Source: Rhizomys pruinosus
Lineage: Eukaryota > Chordata > Mammalia > Rodentia > Spalacidae
NCBI GenBank assembly: GCA_009823505.1
Contig: VZQC01007982.1
Span: forward strand, 1,139,873 to 1,203,872
DNA: 64,000 nt
Reading direction: 5' to 3'
Below are positions 43,355 to 54,209 of this stretch, piece after piece. Made by a program: the position numbers and the translations under genes. Position 1 is the stretch's first letter. Each line of letters begins with the position of its first letter. Under the pieces are notes generated by a model. The model had not been told where the DNA came from, searched no databases, and was given only the letters and a program-made list of their open reading frames with translations.

Positions 43355-43449
43355 TCCGAGGCATTGCACGACACGGGTGCACAAACCTACACGCAGACAG
43401 TACATTCATACACATACAGAAATAAATAAAAAAAATTAAAAAAAAAAAG
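43355..43449 (+). repeat. 5'-truncated B2 SINE
   Basis: Only the 3' part: 'ccgaggcattgcacgacacgg' to an A-rich tail. Its high similarity to other B2s suggests a recent, truncated insertion. Confidence 0.9.
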
Positions 43450-43590
43450 TGGACTAAGGAGGTAGCCTTGCTAGTAAAGTGTTTGGTATGCAAGCATGAA
43501 GACATGACTTTGATTTCTGGCACCTATGGAAAAATCCAAGATCATATGTGCCTATAATCCCAGTATTGGGGAGGCAGAGATAGGAGGATT
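43450..43590 (+). repeat. B4/RSINE-type SINE, left part
   Basis: Diverged tRNA-like head (aggtagccttgctagtaaag, ggtatgcaagcatgaag), then 'gcctataatcccagtattgg'. Confidence 0.5.
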
Positions 43591-43735
43591 GAAAGAAAGA
43601 GAGAGAGAGAAAGAGGAGGGAAGAGGGAGGGAGGAGGAGGGGAGGGGCTAAGAAGGGAGGAGGAAAGGGAAGGGAAGAAGAAAAGAAGGATGAAAGGAAG
43701 GAAGGAATGAAGGAAGGAAGGAAGGAAGGAAAATG
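43590..43735 (+). repeat. Homopurine GA/GGAA tract
   Basis: About 145 bp nearly free of C and T: GAGA, GGAGG and GGAA blocks expanded inside or behind the preceding SINE. Confidence 0.95.
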
Positions 43736-43894
43736 TCAGATAAAGATTAAGGAAAATACCTGATATCAAACTGTGGTTTTCATACACAGGTACACATGCG
43801 TGCAAACTCACTCCACCACACATACACACAGACACAAGAAAAAATAAACATCAGGAATATCATTGAAAATATAAGATACATTTCTGATTATCTT

Positions 43895-44274
43895 AGATAC
43901 CATTCTATTGCTGTGATAAGAACATTGACCAAAACCAACTTGGGGAGGAAAGGGCTTATTTGGCTTACAGCACAGTCCATCATCAAAGGAAGCCAAGGCA
44001 GGAACTCGGGGCTGGAACCTGGACTGGAAGAATACTGCTTACTGTCTTGCTCCCCTGGCCAGTGTTCAGCCTGCTTTCTTCTACAGCCCAGGACCATCTG
44101 TCCAGGAGTAGGCCACACCCACAGTGGGTGGGGCCCTCCCCACATCACTGAACAATCAAGGAAAAATATCCCATAGACATGGCCACAAGGCCAGTCCAAT
44201 GGAAGCAATTCCCCAATTGAGTTTCCCTATTCCTAGACTTGTCAAGCTGACAACTAAAGCTATCCAGCACACTG
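43895..44274 (-). repeat. LTR-like repeat, copy 3, reverse
   Basis: 'taccattctattgctgtgataag' to 'gtcaagctgacaactaaagc' and 'tatccagcaca'. Same unit as at 16.5 kb, in the same direction. Confidence 0.75.
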
Positions 44275-45365
44275 GTCAAAGTATACAGTTAGTATTTTAA
44301 TAAGCAAAAATGTATCAAGTCCTAACATCCAAAAGGTTCCCAATGGGCTTCTTTTCCAGAGCTCAATGTCCAGGCTCACTCAGCCATTCTTTGGGGTCAA
44401 CCAATTTTCCCATCTCCTGACTCTCCATAAGGTATTAAACTCATAAATGGTTCCATATTGTAAATCTGAGGATTGGAATAAGGTAAGTGGTGGCTTTTCA
44501 GTTTTCTTCTGTTATTTGTTTTCAACCACATACTGTCTGTGTAGAGCAGTACTGTGAACATTCCTCTCTCAGGAGCCTTCATCAGGAGATGGGACTGGCC
44601 TCCCAGTAACTCTGCTTGTTCTTACAGTGTTTGAATAGCCTGTGAGTACAAAGAAATGGGACCTCTCCTGGGGAATCACGTTCTTCCAAATTTTCTTTTT
44701 TGTTTCATGACAAATTAAATTCTTCATCTTTGTTGTACTGATTTTTTTTTTTAATGTGACTCCACATAGAGAGAAGGGATATTAAGGAACAGAAAGACTT
44801 TTCTTGGGCCAAATGTGTACTTAGACTACAGAGTAAGAGCGGTGCAGTCACAGGGCTTCACAACCAGCTCTGCATCAGCCCTCCGGCCTCCACACAGCCG
44901 CCTCCACACAGCCCCCTCCTCACCCCCCACTTCCACGCTCACTTAGCCCTTACTTGCTTTTGTTTTTCATAACATTTTATGTGTTTGCCTATTTTCTTTT
45001 TGAAAATTATTGCCTAACTCTGTACCTTAATTACTTTTCTCTTTGCTGTGACCAATGACCTGACAAGAAGCTGCTGAAGTCTTAGAAGAAGTGTTTGGCT
45101 TGAAGCTGCATCATGGTGGGGCAGACAAGGTGGGAGGAGAGTGGTCTCAGTCGGTGCCCAGTTATCAAACAGAGAGGGATGGATGCTGGTGCTCAGCTCG
45201 CTTCTCTGTAGTCAGCTCAGGATCCCAGTCCATGAAATGCATCACCCACATTCAGAGTAGAACTTCTTTTCTCAGTTAAGCTTTTCTGGTACCGTCATCA
45301 TAAGACATACCCAGAAGGTATGTGTCCATGTCGATTCTAAATCTAATCACGTTGACAGTGAAGAT
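44275..45365. other. Intron-like stretch
   Basis: Unique, with two imperfect 'cacagcc..cctcc' C-rich repeats at about 44,880-44,925. Nothing else recognised. Confidence 0.4.
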
Positions 45366-45379
45366 AAACTATCATATTC

Positions 45380-45540
45380 TCTGTCTAGACTGAAAGCTTT
45401 CAAGGGGCAGGGCTTTGGTTTTGTTTAGCTTTATATGTATATACTTATGTGTTTGTGTATATATACATATATGCATATATACATATACAGATACTCAGCG
45501 CTTGAAACAGTATATGGAAGATTCTCAACAAATATGATGT
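45380..45540 (+). repeat. L2-type 3' end interrupted by a TA-rich microsatellite
   Basis: 'agactgaaagctttcaagggg' and 'gatactcagcgcttgaaac ... ttctcaacaaatatg' are L2-like. A TATACATA tract (45,431-45,490) sits between. Confidence 0.5.
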
Positions 45541-46485
45541 TTTTAAAGGTCTTTTGTTGTTTGTTCCAAGATTCCAATGTACACGCAGTTCTCTAGGGAT
45601 CTGGTTAGCAGCCCTGTCCCCTTGACATTTTAATTGATGACTAAGATAATGATAACGTTGATGGCACGGTAAACAAATTTAAGGATGACACACAAGCAAA
45701 GGATTGGCAGCTTAATGGATACACTCAGAATTCCCTCTCACCCAATCCTGATGGGATGCTAGAGTGAATCATATAACAATATAAAGCTAATGGGTACAAG
45801 TATCAAGTCCTCAAAGATCCCTGAATTCAATTAGATGAGTACAGAGTGGGCGCAAGATGGCTTGCATCCCCACATCAAGAAGATTTAGAGTCTCCTGTTG
45901 ATTGTAAGGAGATGGTGAGTCAACACCCTGTGATGTCCCTTCTGAAAGAATCAATCTCCTATATTAATAAAAATAGAACATTCAAAAGGGGAGCTGGCTC
46001 TCTAGTGCTTGCTTGTGATCAGACCACATTTACTCTACTTTATGACAGAGCTTCCGACAGAGATATTGATAAAAGATCGTCCGAGAAGAAAACAAAAAGG
46101 ATAACCACAGAGCTGGAAAACAGTGTTATTCAGAAATAAGAAATAAGATCCAAGGTCACGTGTGGGCGTGTGCAGGGGTGTGACCAAAATCCATCTTCTG
46201 AGTGCTGAGGCTGTATTACAGTGGCAAGGGTACATTTCTTCTGGATGATTCCAAATGTCAGATTAAGAGCCAGTCAGAAGCCGATGTAACCATTTATCTT
46301 TCAGCACTTTAGAATTTATCAGCAATTACATTTGCCCAGCCATCAAATGGACAATGACAGTAGGGAATAAATCCCTTGGCCCTGATGTTGTGATGTCTAG
46401 AGCTGGGAAGCCATGCCCCAGTGGCCGAATACATTGGTGATGGAAGTTCAAACACTGAGGCAAGGGAGGGAGGAAAGTAGGCTTA
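45541..46485. other. Intron-like stretch
   Basis: Nothing recognised. 'ggtcacgtgtggg' at about 46,154 contains one CACGTG. Confidence 0.4.
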
Positions 46486-46499
46486 ACTGCTACCCACCA

Positions 46500-46700
46500 T
46501 AACCGTAGGCATATACTATATGGGTGTTCTGTGGCAAGTACTGTAATAAGACATCACCAGGATTTTCGTTTCTAATATATCAGTCCTACTAGCTCCATTT
46601 TACAGATGAGAAAAGTGATCCACAGGATTCTGTAATTTACCCAAGCTCTTACATCTTGATGCAAACAAGAGATGGGATTTGAACTCAGGCAGTCAAATCT
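46500..46700 (+). repeat. MIR
   Basis: 'cattttacagatgagaaaag', 'taatttacccaagctcttac' and 'gatgggatttgaactcaggc', a good MIR core and end. Confidence 0.75.
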
Positions 46701-47100
46701 CTGACCTTAACTATTATTTAATCATGACCTTTAGTTCCAGCAAATCATTCTTTCTTACCCTGAGAGTCCATCACTCTTATGATGTACTCGAACCAAGGAG
46801 TTTATTATCACAAAGAGTAGATGATTCTATAAGTTCTTTCTCTGTGCAGTATGTGGGCACTAAATCTATCTGGCACTTTCCATTTGTAGATAGAGCTTGG
46901 CTTAGAACCTAGCTCACAGTAGGTGGAGAAAAGAAGAAATGAATGCAATCATAACCATATGAGCTTGGCTCCATCTGAAATGACAGGATCTCAGAATCAC
47001 AGGAAGAAAAACAAGAACTCCCTGGGTGGTCCACTGATGACAAGAGGCAGAAGTGATAATCCATCATTCTTGGCCAAGGCCTGGATGCTTCTTGCTCAAT
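46701..47100. other. Intron-like stretch
   Basis: Nothing recognised. Confidence 0.4.
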
Positions 47101-47104
47101 TGTT

Positions 47105-47215
47105 TTGGTGGCATTCATGTAAACAAATACTTGTTGAATATCTATCCTAAGCCAGGTACAGTCAATGTGCTGGGGATACTGAGGCAAGCTGGAGAGTAAA
47201 CTGTTAGTGGGGGAG
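47105..47215 (+). repeat. Ancient MIR/L2-type relic
   Basis: 'acaaatacttgttgaatatc', 'aagccaggtacagtcaatgtgc' and 'ggggatactgaggcaag'. Confidence 0.5.
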
Positions 47216-47277
47216 GGGATAAGGTAGACAGGAAAGTAGATCCTCATGGTAAAATGTAACAAGTGCTATATATAGCA

Positions 47278-47283
47278 TGGTGT

Positions 47284-47320
<37 letters not shown>
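47278..47320 (+). repeat. (TG)n microsatellite
   Basis: About 20 TG units with one TA interruption near the left end. Confidence 0.95.
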
Positions 47321-47321
<1 letters not shown>

Positions 47322-47564
47322 ATTTTAAATATTCTGGAGAGGAGAACTGAACTAACTTTATTTGGTTGAAGGAGTTGTCTAATGCTCGGTTAGCTTCTAC
47401 AGACGCTCTCTTACTTGAGTTTATTCTTTCCCTAAAGACCATATGAGATTGTGATGTGTTTGTGTATCAAATAAACTATAGACACAAGAGGTTGAGTGAG
47501 TGGATATAGCCAGTTCTAATGCTTGTGCACCTTTATAGAATGTTAAGCTCTAATTGCCCCCCTT

Positions 47565-47567
<3 letters not shown>

Positions 47568-47616
<49 letters not shown>

Positions 47617-47740
47617 ACTTCGTAGTCCTGGCTGGTTTGGAATTTACTGAGTAGATTAAGCTAGCTTTAAATTCACAAAGACCCCCCTGCCTCTGTCTCC
47701 CAAATGCTGGAATTAAAGACATGTGCCACCACACCTGGCC
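47568..47740 (-). repeat. B1 SINE with (AG)n in place of the A-tail, reverse
   Basis: (AG)22-23 (47,569-47,614) precedes 'cacttcgtagtcctggctgg' and 'aattaaagacatgtgccacc'. Confidence 0.85.
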
Positions 47741-47744
47741 TTGT

Positions 47745-48119
47745 TCTAAACCCTTTAAGACCTTCCAACCTCACAAACACTTTAAGGTAGTTATTGACAA
47801 CATCATAATTTGACAAGTGAGAAGACCAAGACATGAGATTGAAACAGCATGCCTCGGGTAACTAGAATTGGCAATTGTGCAGTCAGCGTGAGCAGGCACA
47901 ATTGCCCAGCCAGGCTGAGTCGCCTTTGCTGGCCACGCAACTAGACTCTGAATCCAAGTTCAGTTTCTTTCACATGGCCTTGCTCATTAGCAGATGTTGC
48001 ACCCAAATGAGAGGAAATGATAGTGTGGGTACAAGAAGAGCTATGTAGGTCATATATCCGTGGCATGTGGGGAGCGGTATGGTTAAATCCAAAATGTACA
48101 TTAACACAAGACAGACAAA
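47745..48119. other. Intron-like stretch
   Basis: 47,800-47,960 has a faint MIR flavour (ctaacatcataatttgacaagtgagaagacc). Otherwise nothing. Confidence 0.35.
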
Positions 48120-48123
48120 TATC

Positions 48124-48130
<7 letters not shown>

Positions 48131-48163
<33 letters not shown>

Positions 48164-48310
48164 TCTTTTTTCGAGACAGGGTCTCCCTGTAGCCCCAGCT
48201 GCTCTGGAACTCACTCTGTAGACCAGGCTGGCCTTGAACTCACAAAGATCCACCTGCCTCTGCCTCCCGAGTGCTAGGATTAAAGGCGTGGGCCACCACG
48301 CCCGGCTAAG
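48131..48310 (-). repeat. Young B1 SINE with 35-base T run, reverse
   Basis: A pure T run at 48,128-48,162 (partly TSD), then a near-consensus body. TSD 'tatcatgattt' at 48,120-48,130 and 48,311-48,321. Confidence 0.97.
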
Positions 48311-49918
48311 TATCATGATTTAAATGGTCTCTGTTTTAGGTATTTAGGACTTTTAACAGCAACCATAATTAGCCTTCTTGTCTCTGGGGCATGCAGCCTA
48401 GGCAGCAGGGCACATAACCAGATCCTTCCAGAAACTGGCCACCAACCCTTGAGATACAGTTTAAGCTTTTTCTAAAAAGAAGGAACAAAATGTAAAAGTT
48501 TAAGAATGAAACAAGTTACATTCAATACCTTGTAATTTAGCAAAGGAGGAATAGAGTACCTAATTGCTTAAATTGTCCAAATGTTCTTGCATTGGAAGGT
48601 AGTTCAATCTAGTGTTCCTGTGCCTTCCTAATCGAGTTGGGTAGGCTTTGTGGCAAATCTGACTGAGGGAGAATTGGCTGTTAAGGGAATGAAGTAGGTG
48701 ACCTCTTCCTCACTAACTATCACTTATGCTAATGTGAGCTTGACTTACGTGATCAAAGCAATCGAGTTTTTAAGATACCAATGTCCTATAATTTTTGGAG
48801 ATTTGGTAATTTTGAAATCGGCTGCAGGCTGGGATTTCTGTGGTAGGCGGTAGAGCAGCAAAAGGTCAATGCATTCTTCCCTTCAAAGTATGTGGGGGCT
48901 TGGATTTGTTTAGTTTCCAGGATTTTATTCTGTATTGTCATGCATGGTTTCTTTGCCTTTGTGACTGTGGATTTCTAGTTTACCGACTTTGGGTCCCCAA
49001 ACACTTGTTTGGCTGGTGGCAAAAGAGTTAGTTTCCAAATGCTTTGTTTTTGTTGTTTCTTTCTAATATCTTCCAGTTTAAGTGCTTTCTCTCATCTAAC
49101 CTATCTTTATGTCTCCATAAAGAAAGCGTTCCTGTTAGAACTCTCATGTAACCTTTTAGTATCTGAATAGCTAGCTACATGGTGAACAGTAGATGTTCCT
49201 TTCAGTGCTTCTGTAATGTTAGTAAGCTAGAACGAGGAGCAATTTGGGAAATTAGATTTAAATTTCTCATTGGATTTAGCATTTAGATAAATAATTTTTG
49301 AGTTACCAAGGAGCAGTGTTCTTTTTTATGAGCTATGTTCTTATAAACATATTTCCTCCATTTTATAGCAGAGTCAGTAAAACTTGGAAAATTATTTTCT
49401 TGTGTATTCTTTATTCCATTCTTTAAACCTGCTGGTAAATTGCTTTTAAAAGAAGGACCACATTCTAAGCAAATAGTTTTACTTTTGTAAAGCTAAGAGT
49501 GAATGAATACTGTGGGTTCTGCTGGCATTTGGAATGTATGTTTAATTAGAACTCTCAGTATTTCAAACATATAATTTCCCAAAGATGAGGTTTTTAATTC
49601 CAAATTTTTAGTCCACTGGCTTCAAACAACTGATCCTTGCTGGGAAGACTTCAGGATTCAAGTTTCTGAGGTGGACCTGTGGTTTGTCACCAAATCAAAA
49701 CATTATCTATTCCCAGGCTGAAAGATGGGTGAGCTTCCTATTATTTTGTTAAAAGATCCAGGTAGAAGTCAGAGCAGTTGCCTCCTCTCTCTTCCATGAC
49801 TCCTGATTCTAAGACCTGTCTACAGAAGGCAGGTAGTTCCACCTCATCTGGCTTTATCTCCGAACCAGTAGACATCAGGCCCATCTTCTGAGGAGGGGAG
49901 GAGCCCTGTTTTTGCAAC

Positions 49919-49948
49919 CAGCTGGACGAACACCCAGCTGTGCAGCTG
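49919..49948. promoter_or_regulatory. Cluster of three CAGCTG E-boxes
   Basis: CAGCTG at 49,919, 49,935 and 49,943, three in 30 bp. This is the E-box type bound by myogenic and several neural bHLH factors. Whether it is bound is unknown. Confidence 0.35.
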
Positions 49949-50100
49949 ACTTGACATAGTGTCCAACTCAAGGCCGGGTTCTACACACGGAGGACTGTTG
50001 CAGATATTGCCAGTTGCCGTTGCTTATCATTTGAAGGTGATAATGCAAACTTGAATAACTAGATTACTGAATGACCTTGAACAAGCAACTTCATCTGTTG

Positions 50101-50182
50101 TTTTGTAGTGCTGGTCATCAAACACAGGACCTTGTGTATGCTAGGCAAGTACTCCACGTCTGAACTAAAACTCCAGTCCCTT
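50101..50182 (-). repeat. ID-type SINE relic, reverse
   Basis: 'gtgctggtcatcaaacacagg', 'tatgctaggcaagtactcc' and 'ctccagtccc'. Confidence 0.55.
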
Positions 50183-50274
50183 AACCATTTTTTCTGAAAA
50201 TAACAACTTCGAGAGGTTATTGTACTTACTAAATGGATGAATATGTGAAGGTGATTAGCCCAAACTATCTGAAC

Positions 50275-50366
50275 TTAGATGTGAGTACAGATTGAATTTA
50301 TGGGAGGTGTATATATTAATTTAGATGTGAGTACAGATTGAATTTATGGGAGGTGTATATATTAAT
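50275..50366 (+). repeat. Exact 46-bp tandem duplication
   Basis: Units 50,275-50,320 and 50,321-50,366 are identical in all 46 positions (ttagatgtgagtacag ... gtatatattaat). Confidence 0.97.
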
Positions 50367-51433
50367 CCATGGAAACGCAAATAGACAAATGGATCCAAAC
50401 TAACATCTGCCTCTAGATATTTGTTAATTAGAAATGTCATTTCCACATGCATAATTATATCTACTTCTGACTTTTTTGAAGTCTACATTCAGACAAAAGA
50501 TACTCCAATGAGAATCTATCAATATACTTCATAACATTTCATATTGATTCATTTCTGAGAAAATGACAAGAATGAAAGGAAGAAGGAAAATTAGATAAAT
50601 GTCTTTATTTCAAAACAAATGAAGGGACAGCTACCTAATTATAGAACATTTAAAAGATGTAATTATATGTATAATTATAAAATATGCTTGTTTTTATAAG
50701 GATATTTGGTTTTAAATTTTTACTAATCTTAGAGGACCAATTTTAAAGATCTTATCAAATGACTAACCGTGTAGTATTTCTGACTACTAATATGCTAAAA
50801 ATATCCATCAACTTTCCTCCCCTTTCATTGCATCTACTGTCCTTGCTGACATTTACTAATGTGATTCAGTTTGATAACTGCTTGCACTCTCTGAATATCA
50901 GAAATTAGGAAAGGGAGGCATTACCTCCGACCCCAGAGGGCTGAAGAAAAGATTCTTACAAGTTATCAGAAGCGAAAATAGAATTTCAAGAAAATTTTAC
51001 TAAGGAAACTTTCCTCATCTGCAAGTTATTTGACTGAAATTTGAGGTGCTGGATTTCAGCACAAAGGTGACTTTGGAGAAGAAACTTGGTGCCAAACTGG
51101 ATCTGTTGTTTTTCTGTTATGTAAGAAGGATAAAAAAGTTAACTGTTTACTCTCGGACTATAAATCTGGGATTATCCTGTTACACAAAATGACAGAATTT
51201 CTAAACCTCAAACTTTACTTTAGAACTATATTTTCATAAACTATTATCTGTACCCACTAAAACTAAATATGTTTAAATACTGAAGGATTCATTATGCTCA
51301 ATCATATTTAAAGAGTCCAGAGTTGCCGTATTCATTGCGTCAAAAGTGAATTCTAGCTGAATTGTAAAAATGATATTGTTAAACAAAATAACTGTCATTT
51401 AAAATACATTTCTCCTGTTATCAAGAGTCCAAC

Positions 51434-51525
51434 CAGGGCTGAGGGTGTGGCTCACTTGTAGAATATTATCTTAGCCCTCTGTGGCTCTGGGTTCAATCTC
51501 CGGCACAAAAAAAATTTTTTAAAAG
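51434..51525 (+). repeat. ID SINE
   Basis: 'gggctgagggtgtggctcac', 'ctctgggttcaatctccggc' and an A-rich tail. Confidence 0.75.
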
Positions 51526-51669
51526 AGAAAAAGAGAAAAGATACATCCATTATAAGATATATAGAGAATATACAGCAAAATAAAAGGAAGAAAATTCAGC
51601 TCCCATAATTATAGTATACAGATATAATCACCTTTAACATATTATTGTATTTTCTTTTTCTTTCTTCCT

Positions 51670-51795
51670 TTCTACTTTTTTTTTTTTGACAAGGTCTCAC
51701 TCTATAGCCTGGACTGGCCTAGAACTCACTGCAGTGCTCCTGCTTCAGCTTCCTGAGCTTCCTGAGCGACGTAATTACAGATGTGAGCCACTAGT
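51670..51795 (-). repeat. Old B1-type SINE, reverse
   Basis: A T run, 'gacaaggtctcactctatagcc', a short internal duplication 'cttcctgagcttcctgag', and 'aattacagatgtgagccac'. Confidence 0.7.
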
Positions 51796-51867
51796 TTCTG
51801 ATTTTATTTCCTTATATACTACAACAGTATAAACTCATATCTCACATACACATTCAGAAATACTTTT

Positions 51868-52025
51868 GCTGGGCATGGTGGTGCACACCTTTAATCCTAG
51901 CACTTGGGAGGCAGAGGCAGTTGAATCTTTGTGAGTTCAAGGCCTGCCTGGTCTACATAGTGAGCTCCAGGCCAGCTGGGACTAAAGGGAGACCCTGTCT
52001 CAAAAAGACCAAAAAAAAAAAAAAA
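51868..52025 (+). repeat. B1 SINE with 12-bp TSD
   Basis: TSD 'agaaatactttt' at 51,856-51,867 and 52,026-52,037, perfect. The tail 'aaaaagacc' then A18 is part of the element. Confidence 0.97.
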
Positions 52026-52094
52026 AGAAATACTTTTTACATATAAATGTGTATTAATGTTTTATTATAGAAAATGTGAAAAAAAAAGAAAATG

Positions 52095-52250
52095 TGGTGG
52101 GGCATGGTGGCGCATGCCTTTAATCCTAGCACTTGGGAGGCAAAGGCAGTGGATCTCTGTGAGTTCAAGGCCAGCCTGGTCTACAGAGTGAGTTCTAGGC
52201 CAGCTGGGGCTATAGGGAGACCCTGTCTCAAAAAGACCAAAATATAAAAA
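52095..52250 (+). repeat. B1 SINE
   Basis: Full body, tail 'aaaaagaccaaaat'. An 'aaaagaaaat'-type repeat on both sides is probably the TSD. It lies only about 60 bp from the preceding B1 in the same direction. Confidence 0.93.
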
Positions 52251-52374
52251 GAAAAGAAAATATAAAACATAAACCCAAGTTGACAGAGTGTATAATGGAC
52301 CCCTGTATTTATTTGCCTCTGGATAACCCTTCAGTATTCTCCGTATGCTCATTTTTATTTATTATTTTACTTTT

Positions 52375-52450
52375 TGTGGCTCTAAGGATCAAACCCAGGG
52401 CCTCAGTCATACTTGGCAGGTGTTCTGTTGCTGAACTGCATTGGTAGCCT
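52375..52450 (-). repeat. ID-type SINE, reverse
   Basis: 'tctaaggatcaaacccaggg', 'acttggcaggtgttctgttgc' and 'gaactgcattggtagcc'. Confidence 0.65.
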
Positions 52451-52517
52451 TGTCATATTATTTTGAAGCAAGTGCCAGATATTGTATTATTTCATTCACA
52501 AATATTTCACTATAGAT

Positions 52518-52652
52518 TTTTTTCATCTTTTTGAGTCGGGGTCTCCACTGGCTTGGATCTCACTATGTAAACCAGGCTGGCTTTGAAGTCATAGAGATCC
52601 GCCTGCCTGTGCCTCCCAAGTGCTGAGATTAAAGGTATGTGCCACCTGGATC
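52518..52652 (-). repeat. B1 SINE, reverse, with internal deletion
   Basis: 'ctttttgagtcggggtctccactggc' lacks the usual 'ctgtagccccag' portion. The rest is intact to 'aaaggtatgtgccacc'. Confidence 0.85.
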
Positions 52653-52685
52653 TTTAAAAGATAAAGACTTAAAAATCATAACCTT

Positions 52686-52831
52686 AGCTGGGCGTGGTGG
52701 CCCACGCCTTTAATCCTAGCACTTGGGAGGCAGAGGCAGGCGGATCTTTGTGAGTTCAAGGCCAGACTGGTCTACAGAGTGAATTCCAGGACAGCTGGGG
52801 CTACAGGGAGACCTTGTCTCAAAAAGACCAA

Positions 52832-52859
<28 letters not shown>
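52686..52859 (+). repeat. B1 SINE with (AAT)n tail
   Basis: Body plus 'aaaaagaccaa' and (TAA)10. TSD 'ataacctt' at 52,678 and 52,860. Confidence 0.95.
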
Positions 52860-52864
<5 letters not shown>

Positions 52865-52890
52865 CTTGATTGAATTTAAGTTAATTAATA

Positions 52891-53063
52891 TTTTTTTTGT
52901 TTTTTTGTTTTGTTTTGTTTTGGTCTTTTTGAGACAGGGTCTTCCTGTAGCCCCAGCTGTCCTGGAACTTACTTTGTAGACCAGGCTGGCCTTGAACTCA
53001 CAAAGATCCTCCTGCCTCTACCTCCCAAGTGTTAGGATTAAAAGTGTGCACCACCATGCCCAG
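52891..53063 (-). repeat. B1 SINE, reverse, 9-bp TSD
   Basis: A T-rich tail with TTTTG units, full body. TSD 'taattaata' at 52,882 and 53,064. Tail-to-tail with the preceding copy. Confidence 0.95.
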
Positions 53064-53224
53064 TAATTAATAATTTTCTTAAAGTATGAAATAGTGTTCT
53101 AATTTTCAGTTGTTTCAGTAACATTTGAACTTGTTTTTATTGTTTGATTAATGGAATCCGAATACAAGTGAGGCTCACACATTCAGATGGATTGATATGT
53201 CTCTTTGATTTCATTTTGTTTGGG

Positions 53225-53334
53225 GGTGGGTGCTCGAGATGAAAACCAGGGCCTCCCACATGTTAGGCAAGTGCACACACAAGTGTTTGCTTACACACAC
53301 ACACACAACACACACACACAACACACACACACAC

Positions 53335-53374
<40 letters not shown>

Positions 53375-53375
53375 G
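53225..53375 (-). repeat. ID-type relic followed by interrupted (CA)n
   Basis: 'gagatgaaaaccagggcctcc' and 'gttaggcaagtgcacac' (reversed ID), then CA repeats from 53,293 to 53,371 interrupted by AA at regular points. Confidence 0.65.
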
Positions 53376-53533
53376 TAAAGAACTAGTAATTACCCCAAAC
53401 ACTGGTTGAGCAGTCTGTGGGACTGAACACAATGGAGTTCACTGAAGTTATAAAATAGAATTGGAGTTCTTTAGTTATGCACAGTGTAGAGTGATTTCCA
53501 GGATATATTATAAGTAAAACAACACAGGAAGGT

Positions 53534-53655
53534 GCCAGGCATGGTGGCACACATCTGTAGCCATTCAGGAAATTAGGGCAGGAAAAGTACTTTGAAGCCA
53601 GAAGTTGCAAACAACTAAACAACACAATGAGACTGTGTCTCAGACAAACAGTAAC
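53534..53655 (+). repeat. Diverged B1 SINE
   Basis: 'gccaggcatggtggcacac', then strongly changed, 'gagactgtgtctcag'. Confidence 0.65.
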
Positions 53656-53778
53656 ATTAATTTGACGATATACTCCCAATTAGATTTATGCTAAAGGCAA
53701 AAAGAACTGCAAAAACAGTTTTTCATAGTGTTTGTTAATCATAATGTTAGTGTCAGTGAACAATATTGCTATTCTGGG

Positions 53779-53964
53779 GCCTGGAGAGATGGCTCCATGA
53801 TTAAGAACACTGGCTGTTCTGCCGGGCGGTGGTGACGCACGCCTTTAATCCTAGCACTTGGGAGGCAGAGGCAGGCGGATCTTTGTGAGTTCAAGAACAG
53901 CCTGGTCTACAGAGTGAGTTCCAGGCCAGCTGGAGCTACAGGGAGACCCTGTCTCCAAAAAAGA

Positions 53965-54000
<36 letters not shown>

Positions 54001-54186
54001 TGTTCTTACAGAAGACCCAAGTTCAAATCCCAATACTCACATGGCAGGTAACAACTGTCTGTAACTCCAGTTCCAAGAGATCCAGCACCCTCTTCTGTCC
54101 TCCATAGGTACTGCACGACATGGGTATACTTACATTACACGCAGGCATAACACTCATACACATAAAAAAAATTTAAAATATCCAAA
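53779..54186 (+). repeat. B2 SINE interrupted by B1
   Basis: B2 parts 53,779-53,820 and 53,998-54,186. TSD 'aatattgctattctggg' (53,762-53,778) against 'aatactgctattctggg' (54,187-54,203). Confidence 0.95.
53821..53997 (+). repeat. B1 SINE inside a B2 head
   Basis: Nearly consensus B1 with an A run of 32 (53,966-53,997). TSD 'ggctgttct' at 53,812-53,820 and 53,998-54,006. Confidence 0.97.
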
Positions 54187-54209
54187 AATACTGCTATTCT
54201 GGGTAATGT

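Larger units (their letters stand above)
48322..51430. other. 3.1-kb block almost free of interspersed repeats
   Basis: One diverged ID-type relic at about 50,101-50,182 is the only repeat seen, against a window average of more than one SINE per kb. It is AT-rich, with a CAGCTG cluster at 49,919-49,948 and a 46-bp duplication at 50,275. The minus-strand 76-codon frame at 49,741-49,971 has no recognised similarity. Confidence 0.5.

Noticed and set aside
49741..49971. 76-codon minus-strand frame in the repeat-free block
   Set aside because: No start context, acceptor or family similarity. Conserved noncoding DNA is more likely than an exon.
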